Assembly (NCBI RefSeq): GCF_001750685.1
Contig: NZ_CP017269.1
Span: 5,497,416 to 5,561,415, forward strand
Source of the DNA: Geosporobacter ferrireducens
Lineage (GTDB): Bacteria; Bacillota; Clostridia; Peptostreptococcales; Thermotaleaceae
DNA: 64,000 nucleotides
Direction: 5' to 3'
The position numbers and the translations under genes are program-made. Of this stretch, positions 16,412 to 24,891 are shown one piece after another. Each line of letters opens with the position of its first letter. Within the stretch, counting starts at the first letter, position 1. The notes beneath the pieces were generated by a model that saw only the letters and a list, made by a program, of their open reading frames with translations, searched no databases and was not told where the DNA came from.

Positions 16412-16995
16412 CCCGTAAAGCCCAGATAAAAAGGAAAACCGCAGAAACAGACATTGATCTTATTTTATCAGTAGATGGAAGTGGCGATGCACAAATACAA
16501 ACAGGCATTGGTTTCTTTGATCATATGTTGATCTTATTGTGCAAGCACGGATTTATGGATATGACTTTAAATTGTATAGGTGATCTTGCAGTTGATGGAC
16601 ATCACACTGTTGAAGATATAGGGATTGTATTAGGAAAAGCATTTAAAGAAGCATTGGGAGACAAAAGCAAAATAGCCAGATATGGTACTGTGCTGACACC
16701 CATGGATGAATCCCTTGCTTTGGTGGCTCTAGACATTAGCGGCAGAGCATTTTTGCATTTTGATGCAGTTCTCGATGTACCAAGATTAGGGGATTTTGAT
16801 ACGGAGCTGGTTGAAGAATTTATGAGAGCATTTTCTACCCATGCAGAAGTGACCCTGCACATACAAGTACTTTATGGAAAAAACAATCATCATAAAATAG
16901 AAGCCATTTTCAAAGGGCTGGGGAGAGCACTAGATCAAGCTACTGCCCTACAAAACCGAATTGACGGTGTTTTGTCTACAAAAGGATTGCTTTAA
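16408..16995 (+). CDS. hisB: Imidazoleglycerol-phosphate dehydratase
   Basis: A 195-residue manganese enzyme dehydrating imidazoleglycerol phosphate. The metal-binding His motifs are visible: 'FFDHML', 'HHTVEDIG' and, at the C-terminus, 'NHHKIEA'. Length equals the monofunctional HisB of Firmicutes; there is no phosphatase domain as in enteric bacteria. It starts with ATG overlapping the hisC stop (ATGA). Confidence 0.97.
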   Translation: MTRKAQIKRKTAETDIDLILSVDGSGDAQIQTGIGFFDHMLILLCKHGFMDMTLNCIGDLAVDGHHTVEDIGIVLGKAFKEALGDKSKIARYGTVLTPMDESLALVALDISGRAFLHFDAVLDVPRLGDFDTELVEEFMRAFSTHAEVTLHIQVLYGKNNHHKIEAIFKGLGRALDQATALQNRIDGVLSTKGLL

Positions 16996-17031
16996 GGTAT
17001 AAAAGGATTTTAGAAAGAGGAGGGTTGATTG

Positions 17032-17637
17032 ATGATTGCAATCATTGATTATGGTGTAGGAAATTTAAAAAGTGTCTATAAAGCGTTGAACAATTTAGGA
17101 CTTCAAGCAGTTATAGCTACTACAAATCAAGAGATTCATAACAGTGCAGCAGTTATTTTACCAGGTGTCGGTGCATTTAAGGATGCTATAATCCAGTTAT
17201 CCGACAGCGGTTTGATCAAGGGTTTAACGAAGTCAGTGGCGGCTGGAAAACCCGTGCTGGGAATTTGCCTGGGCATGCAGCTGCTCTTTGACAAAAGTTT
17301 TGAAGATGGAGAGTTTCAAGGATTGGGCTTTTTAAAGGGTGAAATTCACCGATTTGAAGAAGGACTAAAAGTTCCACATATGGGATGGAATCATCTTAAA
17401 AAGAATATAGATGATCCCATTGGGAGAGGATTGACTGACGAGGAGTATGTATACTTTGTACATTCCTATTACTTAAAAACCTGCCAACCCAAAGATGTGG
17501 TCTATTGGTGCAATTATGGAACGGATTTTCCTGCTATAGTAAGAAGAGATAATATCATCGGAATGCAATTTCATCCTGAAAAGAGTGGAAAAACAGGAAT
17601 ACAATTATTGAAAAACTTTGGGGAGATGATAGGATGA
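17032..17637 (+). CDS. hisH: Imidazole glycerol phosphate synthase, glutaminase subunit
   Basis: A 201-residue class I glutamine amidotransferase that supplies ammonia to HisF. It has 'DYGVGNL' at the N-terminus, 'LPGVGAF', the nucleophile in 'GICLGMQLL' (C79) and the catalytic His/Glu in 'MQFHPEKS'. ATG 17032 fits AGAGGAGGG (17016-17024), 7 bases upstream; the TTG just before it is less likely. It overlaps hisA by 4 bases. Confidence 0.96.
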   Translation: MIAIIDYGVGNLKSVYKALNNLGLQAVIATTNQEIHNSAAVILPGVGAFKDAIIQLSDSGLIKGLTKSVAAGKPVLGICLGMQLLFDKSFEDGEFQGLGFLKGEIHRFEEGLKVPHMGWNHLKKNIDDPIGRGLTDEEYVYFVHSYYLKTCQPKDVVYWCNYGTDFPAIVRRDNIIGMQFHPEKSGKTGIQLLKNFGEMIG

Positions 17638-18332
17638 TTATTTTTCCGGCGATTGATATAAGAAAAGGAAAGTGTGTACGACTGCAGCAGGGAGAATTTG
17701 ACCGGGAGAGTATATTTGGAGAAAATCCGGTGGAGATCGCATCACAATGGTTAGAAAAAGGAGCACAATATCTTCATATTGTAGACTTGGATGGGGCATT
17801 AGAAGGAAGACCGGTACACTTGGCTTTGATAAAAGAGGTCTCAGAAAAACTTCCGATTCCAATTCAAGTTGGCGGAGGAATAAGAACGCTGGAAGATATT
17901 CAAAAAGTGCTAGAAACTGGGGTTTCCAGAATTATTTTAGGTACATCGGCAGTATTAAAAAAAGATTTTGTAGAACAAGCAATACAGTTATTTGGTGAAA
18001 GAATTGCCGTATCTATTGATGCAAAAAATGGGTGGATTGCTGTCGATGGCTGGAAAACAGTAACTGACTTAAAGGCCCTTGATTATGCAAAAACTTTACA
18101 GGATATAGGTTTAAAAACAATCATCTATACAGATATTTCTAAAGACGGGATGCTTTCAGGTCCTAATTATTCAGAATTAGTAGAAATGAAAAAAAATCTA
18201 GAGATCAATTTAATTGCTTCTGGTGGAATTAGCAGCAGGGAGGATGTATCACAGCTTGAGAAGATGGATTTTTATGGAGCGATTATTGGAAAGGCATTAT
18301 ATACAGGAGATATTCGATTAGAAGATTTATAA
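17634..18332 (+). CDS. hisA: ProFAR isomerase
   Basis: A 232-residue TIM-barrel isomerase of the fourth histidine step. Characteristic are the catalytic Asp in 'FPAIDIRKGKCVRL', 'HIVDLDGA', 'IQVGGGIR', 'YTDISKDGM' with the second catalytic Asp, and 'ASGGIS'. The ATG overlaps the hisH stop. It is slightly short at the C-terminus compared with some homologues but complete by motif. Confidence 0.96.
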   Translation: MIIFPAIDIRKGKCVRLQQGEFDRESIFGENPVEIASQWLEKGAQYLHIVDLDGALEGRPVHLALIKEVSEKLPIPIQVGGGIRTLEDIQKVLETGVSRIILGTSAVLKKDFVEQAIQLFGERIAVSIDAKNGWIAVDGWKTVTDLKALDYAKTLQDIGLKTIIYTDISKDGMLSGPNYSELVEMKKNLEINLIASGGISSREDVSQLEKMDFYGAIIGKALYTGDIRLEDL

Positions 18333-18344
18333 GGGGGTGTAATC

Positions 18345-19109
18345 ATGCTTACAAAACGGATCATTCCATGCTTAGATGTAAATCAAGGAAGGGTTGTAAA
18401 AGGGAAAAAATTTGAAAACTTAACGGACGTAGATGACCCTGTGAAATTGGCTAAATACTACAGCGCTGAGGGCGCGGACGAGTTGGTTTTTTATGATATA
18501 ACTGCATCGAATGATGGGAGAAATATTTTTTTAAACGTAGTAGAGCAAACGGCTGAGGAAGTGAACATTCCATTCACTGTTGGTGGAGGTATTCGGGGAA
18601 TACAAGATTTTCATGCAGTTTTGCGTGCCGGTGCTGATAAAGTGTCTGTTAACTCGGCAGCTGTGCTTAAGCCTGAAATTATAATGGAAGCGGCACTTAA
18701 GTATGGCCGTCAATGTGTGGTGCTTTCTATCGATGCAAAGAAAAATCAGCAAGGCCAATGGACGGTTTATATTAATGGCGGAAGACTGGATACAAAGCTG
18801 GATGCGTTAACCTGGGCGATTAAAGGGGAATCATTAGGCGCAGGAGAGATTGTTGTCAATAGTATTGACACGGATGGAATTAAAGATGGATATGAAACAG
18901 AGCTGACAAGAGCTATTTCGGATGCTGTTACGATCCCTGTTGTGGCTTCCGGTGGTGCTGGAAAAAAAGAGGATTTCTTAAAGGTGTTGACAGAAGGTAG
19001 GGCAGATGCAGCCCTTGCCGCTTCGGTATTCCATTATGGAGAAATAAAAATTTGTGATCTTAAGGATTATTTAGCTTCTAATGGATTACCTGTGAGGAGG
19101 GTAGAATAA
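18345..19109 (+). CDS. hisF: Imidazole glycerol phosphate synthase, cyclase subunit
   Basis: A 254-residue TIM-barrel synthase that uses ammonia channelled from HisH to close the imidazole ring and release AICAR. Signatures: 'IIPCLDVNQGRVVKG' with the catalytic Asp, 'FTVGGGIRG', 'VSVNSAAV', 'NSIDTDGIKDGYE' with the second Asp, and 'VVASGGAG'. RBS AAGGGGGTG. The hisIE gene follows with no gap. Confidence 0.97.
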   Translation: MLTKRIIPCLDVNQGRVVKGKKFENLTDVDDPVKLAKYYSAEGADELVFYDITASNDGRNIFLNVVEQTAEEVNIPFTVGGGIRGIQDFHAVLRAGADKVSVNSAAVLKPEIIMEAALKYGRQCVVLSIDAKKNQQGQWTVYINGGRLDTKLDALTWAIKGESLGAGEIVVNSIDTDGIKDGYETELTRAISDAVTIPVVASGGAGKKEDFLKVLTEGRADAALAASVFHYGEIKICDLKDYLASNGLPVRRVE

Positions 19110-19733
19110 ATGGAAATAATAGATAAACTTAGTTTTGATGAAAAAGGACTTATACCAGCAATTATACAAGATACAGCAAGTAAAGAAGTATTAATGATGG
19201 CATATATGAATCGGGAAGCCCTTGAAAAAACTTTGAAAACTAAAAGAACTTGGTTTTATAGCAGAAGTCGGCAAAAACTTTGGAATAAAGGTGAAACTTC
19301 TGGAAATTATCAAACTGTCAAAAAGATTTTCTACGATTGTGATGGAGATACATTGTTAATAGAAGTTATTCCAGCAGGAAATGCCTGTCATACAGGCAAG
19401 AGAACATGCTTTTTCCAGGAGATTTTTAAAGATAAAGATACAGAAGAAAAAAAAGAGATTATTCGATTGCTTGATCAAAGAATTAGAGAGCGAAAAAAAT
19501 CTCCAATAGAGGGTAGTTATACTAATTATCTTTTTGAAAAAGGAATAGATAAGATTTTAAAAAAAATCGCAGAAGAAGCAGGGGAAGTTATTATTAGTGC
19601 AAAAAATACGGACAAAAAAGAATCTATTTATGAAATTTCTGATTTGATCTATCATACCCTGGTATTAATGGCAGAAAAAGATATTACGATTGATGAAATT
19701 GAAGAAGAACTATTACACAGGTATAATAAGTAA
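19110..19733 (+). CDS. hisIE: Bifunctional phosphoribosyl-AMP cyclohydrolase / phosphoribosyl-ATP diphosphatase
   Basis: A 207-residue fusion. The N-terminal HisI part (about 1-105) has 'WFYSRSRQKLWNKGETSGN', the 'DCDGDTLL' metal motif and 'ACHTGKRTCF' with zinc cysteines. The C-terminal HisE part (about 115-207) has the helical MazG-like motif 'KKIAEEAGEVIISAKN' and 'YEISDLIYHTLVLM'. The fusion carries out steps 2 and 3 of the pathway. It is the last his gene, with the start abutting the hisF stop. No strong terminator follows before the selenoprotein gene, so read-through into it is possible. Confidence 0.95.
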   Translation: MEIIDKLSFDEKGLIPAIIQDTASKEVLMMAYMNREALEKTLKTKRTWFYSRSRQKLWNKGETSGNYQTVKKIFYDCDGDTLLIEVIPAGNACHTGKRTCFFQEIFKDKDTEEKKEIIRLLDQRIRERKKSPIEGSYTNYLFEKGIDKILKKIAEEAGEVIISAKNTDKKESIYEISDLIYHTLVLMAEKDITIDEIEEELLHRYNK

Positions 19734-19751
19734 AAAAATATAAATTTTTAT

Positions 19752-19781
19752 TTGTATGAAAATAAGATAGTTACCTATGCT
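19752..19781 (+). promoter_or_regulatory. Possible promoter of the selenoprotein gene
   Basis: TTGTAT (19752-19757), an 18-base spacer and TATGCT (19776-19781) lie just upstream of the AGGAGGTG RBS. The match is only moderate and transcription could also come from the his operon. Confidence 0.3.
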
Positions 19782-19800
19782 ATAAACAGGAGGTGTTTAT

Positions 19801-19995
19801 ATGATTAATAGTGATACGATTATTCGTGAACTTTTATCAAAGCATCCGGAAACTGAAGCTGTATTGAATAACTTTGGAATTCGATGCTTTGGTTGAGGCG
19901 GCGTTTTAAATAAGAGCGTAGGATACGCTGCCCGTCGTTATGGCATAGAAGAAAACATGTTGATTGAGGAAATTGAAAAAAACATTAGACATTAA
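19801..19995 (+). CDS. DUF1858-type redox protein with in-frame TGA, probable selenoprotein
   Basis: A frame of 64 codons starts at ATG 19801 behind AGGAGGTG and ends at TAA 19993-19995, with one internal TGA at 19894-19896 (codon 32). The product reads as a DUF1858 / hybrid-cluster-associated disulfide domain: 'IIRELLSKHPETEAVLNNFGI', then CFG-Sec in place of the usual CxxC, then a helical C-terminus 'AARRYGIEENMLIEEIEK'. Coding character and family match continue unbroken after the TGA, which argues against a nonsense mutation, and a stem-loop follows the TGA. The family is expected to use its CxxC as a redox centre; the Sec reading would make it CxxU. The alternative is a pseudogene or sequencing error (TGA from TGC/TGT). 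Confidence 0.8.
19897..19932 (+). promoter_or_regulatory. Candidate bacterial SECIS element
   Basis: Immediately after the TGA, GGCGGCG (19897-19903) can pair with CGCTGCC (19926-19932). Alternatively AGCGTA (19915-19920) pairs with TACGCT (19924-19929) around a GGA loop, with GGC/GCC pairing below. The GG-containing apical loop lies about 25 bases after TGA, within the range for bacterial SECIS hairpins bound by SelB. Confidence 0.6.
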
Positions 19996-20008
19996 ATTGT
20001 TTTAATTA

Positions 20009-20041
20009 AAAAAGTAGGTGGATGATTTCACCTGCTTTTTC
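20009..20041 (+). terminator. Intrinsic terminator
   Basis: AAAAAGTAGGTG (20009-20020) pairs with CACCTGCTTTTT (20029-20040), allowing one G-T pair. It ends the selenoprotein transcript. Confidence 0.75.
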
Positions 20042-20105
20042 ATTTGTGGAAAGCAGAGTATGACGTGTGCATTTTAAAATAAAAATCTTTATTGTAGGCC
20101 TATAT

Positions 20106-20134
20106 TTGAGATTTTGGATACAATTTTGTATAAT
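20106..20134 (+). promoter_or_regulatory. Predicted sigma-A promoter of the LytS-type kinase gene
   Basis: TTGAGA (20106-20111), a 17-base spacer ending in TG, and a consensus TATAAT (20129-20134), 54 bases upstream of the ATG. Confidence 0.65.
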
Positions 20135-20188
20135 AAAGAGTAAGAAAACTATTTCCTCCAATATTTTAAAGTTAGGAAGGCATAGCAT

Positions 20189-21910
20189 ATGGTACTTGAT
20201 TTATTTAGCAGCCTGCTAAATCGTGCAGGCATCATTATTATTCTGGCATTTTTATTATCAAAAAATTCCCTGTATAAAAAACTGGTGTTAAAAAGAGATA
20301 CCAGTTTATTCGAAAAAATTCTAATGTCTATTGTATTTGGAGTCTTTGGAATCATCGGTACTTACTCAGGAATTCCTGTAAACGGAGCTATTGCAAATTC
20401 AAGAGTCATTGGCGTATTTGTTGGCGGATGGCTCGGGGGGCCGCTTGTAGGATTACTAAGTGGGATCATCGCAGGAGGGCACCGGTGGGTAATAGACATT
20501 GGAGGATTCACCGCAATAGCATGTGCTGTATCTACAGTTGTCGAGGGTCTCATTGGCGGGTTTGGAAGCAAGTTGGTAAAAGATGTAAAAATCAGTTGGT
20601 TAGGAGCGCTTGTAACAGGTGCAGTCAGCGAAATGGTTCAGATGATTATTATTTTAGGACTGGTACAACCCTTTCAAGCAGCTTTAGGCCTGGTAAGAAT
20701 CATCTGGTTTCCAATGGTATTTGTAAACTCTATTGGAATTGCAATTTTTGTTGCACTGACTCAGAGTATTTTTATTGAACAGGAAAGAGTCGGCGCAGCA
20801 CAGGCACAATTAGCACTAAACATTGCTAATAAAACCTTGCCTTATTTGAGAACAGGTTTCAATGTAGAGTCCGTAGAAAAAACAGCCAGAATTATTTATG
20901 AAATGACAAATTTGGCAGCTGTCGCAATCACAGATAATGAGAAAATACTTGCACATGTTGGAGAGGGAAATGATCATCATTTTCAAGGAAAAGAATTAAT
21001 GACCAATCTAACAAAAGAAGTGGTGCAGACCGGTGAATATAGAATTGCACGTACGGCAGAAGAAATTGGATGTTACTCTAAAACTTGTAGACTCCGCTCT
21101 GTTGTGATTGTCCCATTATTAGAAGGAAAAAAAGTTGTAGGAACTTTAAAATTATACAAATCAGATAAGATGGGTATTACAAGCATGGATATTCAATTAG
21201 CCTTGGGTTTGGTACAACTTTTTTCTACTCAGATTGAACTAAGTAAGCTTGAATATCATCAAAAACTTTTAGCAAATGCAGAACTTAAAGCACTACAGGC
21301 CCAGATTAACCCGCACTTTTTATTCAATGCGCTAAATACAATCGTTTCATTTATTCGGACAAAGCCAGAAAATGCTAGAGAACTGATCATTCATCTGGCT
21401 GATTACTTTAGGCAAAATCTACAATTTAATAGCGAGGAAGTAGACCTTATGGAAGAGATCAAGAATATTGAATCTTATCTAGCTATTGAATTGGCACGTT
21501 TTGGAGACAAACTTCAAATTCAGTACGATATACCTCAAACCATAAAATGTGTAATCCCTTCTTTAATCCTGCAACCGATTGTCGAAAATGCAGTAAAACA
21601 TGGAATATTCAATAAAGAAGAAGGGGGTATTGTAAAGATATCTGCAAGAGAGAAGGATACATGGATCGAACTAACTGTCGAGGATGATGGGGTGGGAATT
21701 GACCCGACAAGGCTAAGTAATTTGCTGAACGTAAAGGATCAACAGGATCATATTGGATTAATGAATGTAGATCGGCGGCTAAAAGTCAAATATGGATCAG
21801 ATTATGGATTAGATATTATAAGTACACTCGGGAAGGGAACTATGGTAAGGGCAAAGGTTCCAAAAAATGAAAAGTATAAGGAGGAACTGCCATGCGCTGT
21901 ATCATCGTAG
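20189..21910 (+). CDS. LytS-family sensor histidine kinase
   Basis: A 573-residue membrane kinase: 5TM-Lyt sensor (about 1-195), GAF domain (about 205-350), His_kinase domain with phospho-accepting 'QINPHFLFNALNT' (H376) and HATPase with 'IVENAVKHG' and 'DDGVGI'. LytS kinases respond to membrane or metabolite signals and phosphorylate LytTR regulators. The ATG follows GTTAGGAAGG. The end overlaps the response-regulator start by 19 bases, so they form one unit. The usual lrgAB or cstA-type target gene is not adjacent. BtsS/YpdA-type pyruvate sensing is possible but unproven. Confidence 0.92.
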   Translation: MVLDLFSSLLNRAGIIIILAFLLSKNSLYKKLVLKRDTSLFEKILMSIVFGVFGIIGTYSGIPVNGAIANSRVIGVFVGGWLGGPLVGLLSGIIAGGHRWVIDIGGFTAIACAVSTVVEGLIGGFGSKLVKDVKISWLGALVTGAVSEMVQMIIILGLVQPFQAALGLVRIIWFPMVFVNSIGIAIFVALTQSIFIEQERVGAAQAQLALNIANKTLPYLRTGFNVESVEKTARIIYEMTNLAAVAITDNEKILAHVGEGNDHHFQGKELMTNLTKEVVQTGEYRIARTAEEIGCYSKTCRLRSVVIVPLLEGKKVVGTLKLYKSDKMGITSMDIQLALGLVQLFSTQIELSKLEYHQKLLANAELKALQAQINPHFLFNALNTIVSFIRTKPENARELIIHLADYFRQNLQFNSEEVDLMEEIKNIESYLAIELARFGDKLQIQYDIPQTIKCVIPSLILQPIVENAVKHGIFNKEEGGIVKISAREKDTWIELTVEDDGVGIDPTRLSNLLNVKDQQDHIGLMNVDRRLKVKYGSDYGLDIISTLGKGTMVRAKVPKNEKYKEELPCAVSS

Positions 21911-22653
21911 ATGATGAAGCCCCAGCCAGGGAAGAAATCAAATATTTATTAGACAATATCAAGGGATATGATATTGAAATCATTGGAGAGGCCGGAGATG
22001 GAAAGACTGCTTATGAAATCATAAAGACACAAAAGCCGGATTTGGTGCTATTAGATATACAAATGAGAGGAATGAATGGTTTTGACCTTGCGAATGAAGT
22101 GGTGCAGCTTGATAACAGTCCTTTCATCGTTTTTATTACAGCCTTTGACCAATATGCCATTAAAGCATTCGAAATCAATGCAGTAGATTATATACTAAAG
22201 CCTATATCTGCATCTAGGCTGTCAAACACAATTTCACGGGTATATAGTTTACTGCAGCAACAACATAAAACTGAAGACAATATCGAACAACTGCTCCGCT
22301 ATTTGGCACAACCCAAAATATCTCAAAAAATCTGTGTTTACAACAATGGCAAGCATATCCCCTTAGATCCTGAGGAGATTATATATATTGGCGTAGACGG
22401 AAGAAACTCTTGCATAAAATCAAAAAAAGGAGTTTTTTCTTCTAATCTTACTTTGGTAGAGTTGGAAGAAAAACTTAAATCAAATCAATTCTTCAGATGT
22501 CACCGCAGTTATTTAATTAATATTAATGAGATATTGGAAATTGATAATTGGTTTAATGGTACTTATCAAGTTACGATGAAGGGCTATGTAAAGGATAAAA
22601 TCCCTGTAAGCAGGAGCAATGCCAATAGATTTAAAGCGATGATGAATATCTAA
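21892..22653 (+). CDS. LytTR-type response regulator
   Basis: A 253-residue regulator with receiver domain (about 1-120; phospho-acceptor Asp in 'LVLLDIQMRGMNG') and C-terminal LytTR DNA-binding domain (about 145-253; 'FFRCHRSYLINI' is typical). RBS AAGGAGGA lies inside the kinase gene. It is the partner of the LytS-type kinase. LytTR proteins bind direct repeats at target promoters; none could be assigned here. Confidence 0.93.
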   Translation: MRCIIVDDEAPAREEIKYLLDNIKGYDIEIIGEAGDGKTAYEIIKTQKPDLVLLDIQMRGMNGFDLANEVVQLDNSPFIVFITAFDQYAIKAFEINAVDYILKPISASRLSNTISRVYSLLQQQHKTEDNIEQLLRYLAQPKISQKICVYNNGKHIPLDPEEIIYIGVDGRNSCIKSKKGVFSSNLTLVELEEKLKSNQFFRCHRSYLININEILEIDNWFNGTYQVTMKGYVKDKIPVSRSNANRFKAMMNI

Positions 22654-22692
22654 TCAACAGAAAAAATGCCCTATCCACCTTTGGAGGTAATT

Positions 22693-24891
22693 ATGATAAA
22701 TACAAAAAGCTTAAAGGTAAGAATACCTGCACTAATTATCATGTTAGTAGTTATTACAATTGCTGGTACCAGTTATATGTCCTATAAGATTTTTACAGAT
22801 GACATTAAGGATCAAATATTGAATCAGAATTTAATTATTACAGATATGATCTCTGATCAGGTGAGCCTCTATCTTTCTTCGGCTCAGGATACTGTAGAAT
22901 ATGTAGCGAAGTATGCTTCCCATAATGATATGGATGCAATTAAGGAGAGTATTGATCGCTTATATAGCAACTATAACTGGATGGATTTGATGTTTTTTAT
23001 GACACCAGATGGAAGAATCACTTACAGCAATCCTCACAATGATATTATTTTTAGAAGAGACTATGTAGAGCGAGAATACTATCAGTACATGATTCAGCAT
23101 AAGAAAACTTATATTAGCAAGGTTTTTATCAGCAGTATACTCGATTTGCCACATATTATTATTGTAGCACCCATTATGGATGAAAAAACCGGTGAACTAA
23201 AAGGAATTATCGGGGGAGGCGTGCCTTTAGAAAAAATTAAAGAAATTGTAGAAAAGACACAAGAATCTTTTACCGGAAAAATTTACGTTGTTGATATCGA
23301 TGGAACCATATTAGTGAGCCCAAATCAAGATCATGAGGAAGAAGGAATGCCCTTAACCAGAAACCTAATTGTAAATAATAGAAATATAGACTTGCAAAAC
23401 ATGTTGCAAGATTATGATCATGGTGTTGGAGAATATAGTGAAAATCTTGAAAATATTTATGTGTCTTTCAAAAAAATCCCAAATTATCGTGGAATGGTAA
23501 TTATTGAACAAAATGAAAAATATATTACCGGACAAATCGGCCCTTTAAAATATAGATTTCTTTCTGGTGTAATATTCGTTATGATTGCAGTTTTAATTTT
23601 AAGTATGTATTTTGCGTATACCATTACTAGACCGGTAGAGAAATTAGTTGAATTAGTAAGAGGCTTGAGCAGTAATTTTGATAGCAGTACTCAGGAAGTG
23701 GAAATATCTAATAAGGATGAAATCGGAGAATTAGAACTTGCATTCAATAACATGAGCAAAGAACTCCGACTAAAGATGGAAGCTTTAAGAAATCTGCATA
23801 AAAGAGAATATGATATAAAAAAATACCTCAACAACATTTTGAAAAGTGCTGCCAGCGGCATCATTGTTATTGATTTTGAAAACAGAATCTCTATTTTTAA
23901 TACGGCTGCGGAAGAAATTACTGGTTACCGAAGTCAATTCTTTATTAATAAGAACTTGGACCTTCTTTCCTCACATACGGATCTACCTAAGGAAATATTT
24001 AAAAACTATATAAATGGTGAAGGGAATACAGTGACAGAACGAGAATGTAGTATTAAGAAAAGTGATGGTACTATTGTTCCTATTAGTATATCTCTATCTC
24101 CCGTATATAATGATGACGGAAAAGTAATCAGTACAGTGTGCCTGATTAAGGATTTAACCAGAATAAAAGCGTTAGAAGAGCAACTGCGCCGCGAAGATCG
24201 TCTAAAAACTATAGGAGAATTATCTTCCTCAATCATTCATGAAATTGGAAATCCTTTGGCAGGAATGACCAATCTGCTGGAAGTACTAAAAGATAATTTT
24301 GACGAAAAAGATTTACGGGAGGAACTCCATTCAGCCTTGAGAGAAGAAGTAAATATGCTAAATAATATCGTAATTAACTTCCTGGATTTTACAAGAACCC
24401 ATAAAAATAAACCTGTAGCTACAAACATTTTAGGCATCATTAACAGTGCTTTAAACATTTTAAGTTCCGAGATTAGTAATAAAAATATTTATGTGGAAAA
24501 AAAGTACCCCAATAAAGTCCCGCTGGTAACAATTGATCCATCTGCCGTAAGACAAGCTTTTGTAAACATATTTAAAAATAGCATTCAAGCGATGGAGGAT
24601 AATGGTAGAATGATCATTGAAGTAAAAAATATACAAGAGGATTCGCAGAAAATATTATCTATTTCAGTTCTAGATACTGGAATTGGAATTATACCTGAAA
24701 AAGTTGAACAAATCTTCAATCCATTTTTTACGACAAAAGAAGATGGAACGGGACTGGGCCTATCAATCGTCCATAAGATTATCCGGGATAATCATGGAAC
24801 GATTTCTGTACGGAGTGAATTGGGAGAATATACAGAGTTTATAATATGTTTTGAAGGAGAGATATTAGATGAAACTATTAATTATAGATGA
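22693..24891 (+). CDS. Cache-HAMP-PAS sensor histidine kinase
   Basis: A 732-residue kinase. N-terminal helix (about 10-30), extracytoplasmic Cache-type sensor (about 35-290), second helix (about 295-318), HAMP, PAS (about 370-490), HisKA with 'SSIIHEIGNPLAG' (H516) and HATPase with N, 'DTGIGI' and 'GTGLGLSIV' boxes. ATG 22693 is chosen because TTGGAGG is 6 bases upstream; an ATG at 22666 lacks an RBS. The stop overlaps the sigma54 regulator, so this is a two-component pair of the NtrB/DctB type. The Cache domain and the neighbouring carrier gene suggest sensing of an external carboxylate. Confidence 0.92.
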   Translation: MINTKSLKVRIPALIIMLVVITIAGTSYMSYKIFTDDIKDQILNQNLIITDMISDQVSLYLSSAQDTVEYVAKYASHNDMDAIKESIDRLYSNYNWMDLMFFMTPDGRITYSNPHNDIIFRRDYVEREYYQYMIQHKKTYISKVFISSILDLPHIIIVAPIMDEKTGELKGIIGGGVPLEKIKEIVEKTQESFTGKIYVVDIDGTILVSPNQDHEEEGMPLTRNLIVNNRNIDLQNMLQDYDHGVGEYSENLENIYVSFKKIPNYRGMVIIEQNEKYITGQIGPLKYRFLSGVIFVMIAVLILSMYFAYTITRPVEKLVELVRGLSSNFDSSTQEVEISNKDEIGELELAFNNMSKELRLKMEALRNLHKREYDIKKYLNNILKSAASGIIVIDFENRISIFNTAAEEITGYRSQFFINKNLDLLSSHTDLPKEIFKNYINGEGNTVTERECSIKKSDGTIVPISISLSPVYNDDGKVISTVCLIKDLTRIKALEEQLRREDRLKTIGELSSSIIHEIGNPLAGMTNLLEVLKDNFDEKDLREELHSALREEVNMLNNIVINFLDFTRTHKNKPVATNILGIINSALNILSSEISNKNIYVEKKYPNKVPLVTIDPSAVRQAFVNIFKNSIQAMEDNGRMIIEVKNIQEDSQKILSISVLDTGIGIIPEKVEQIFNPFFTTKEDGTGLGLSIVHKIIRDNHGTISVRSELGEYTEFIICFEGEILDETINYR

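Noticed and set aside
19801..19995. TGA as evidence for an altered genetic code
   Set aside because: Many genes here end in TGA (for example hisD, hisC neighbours and hisA overlaps), so general reassignment is excluded.
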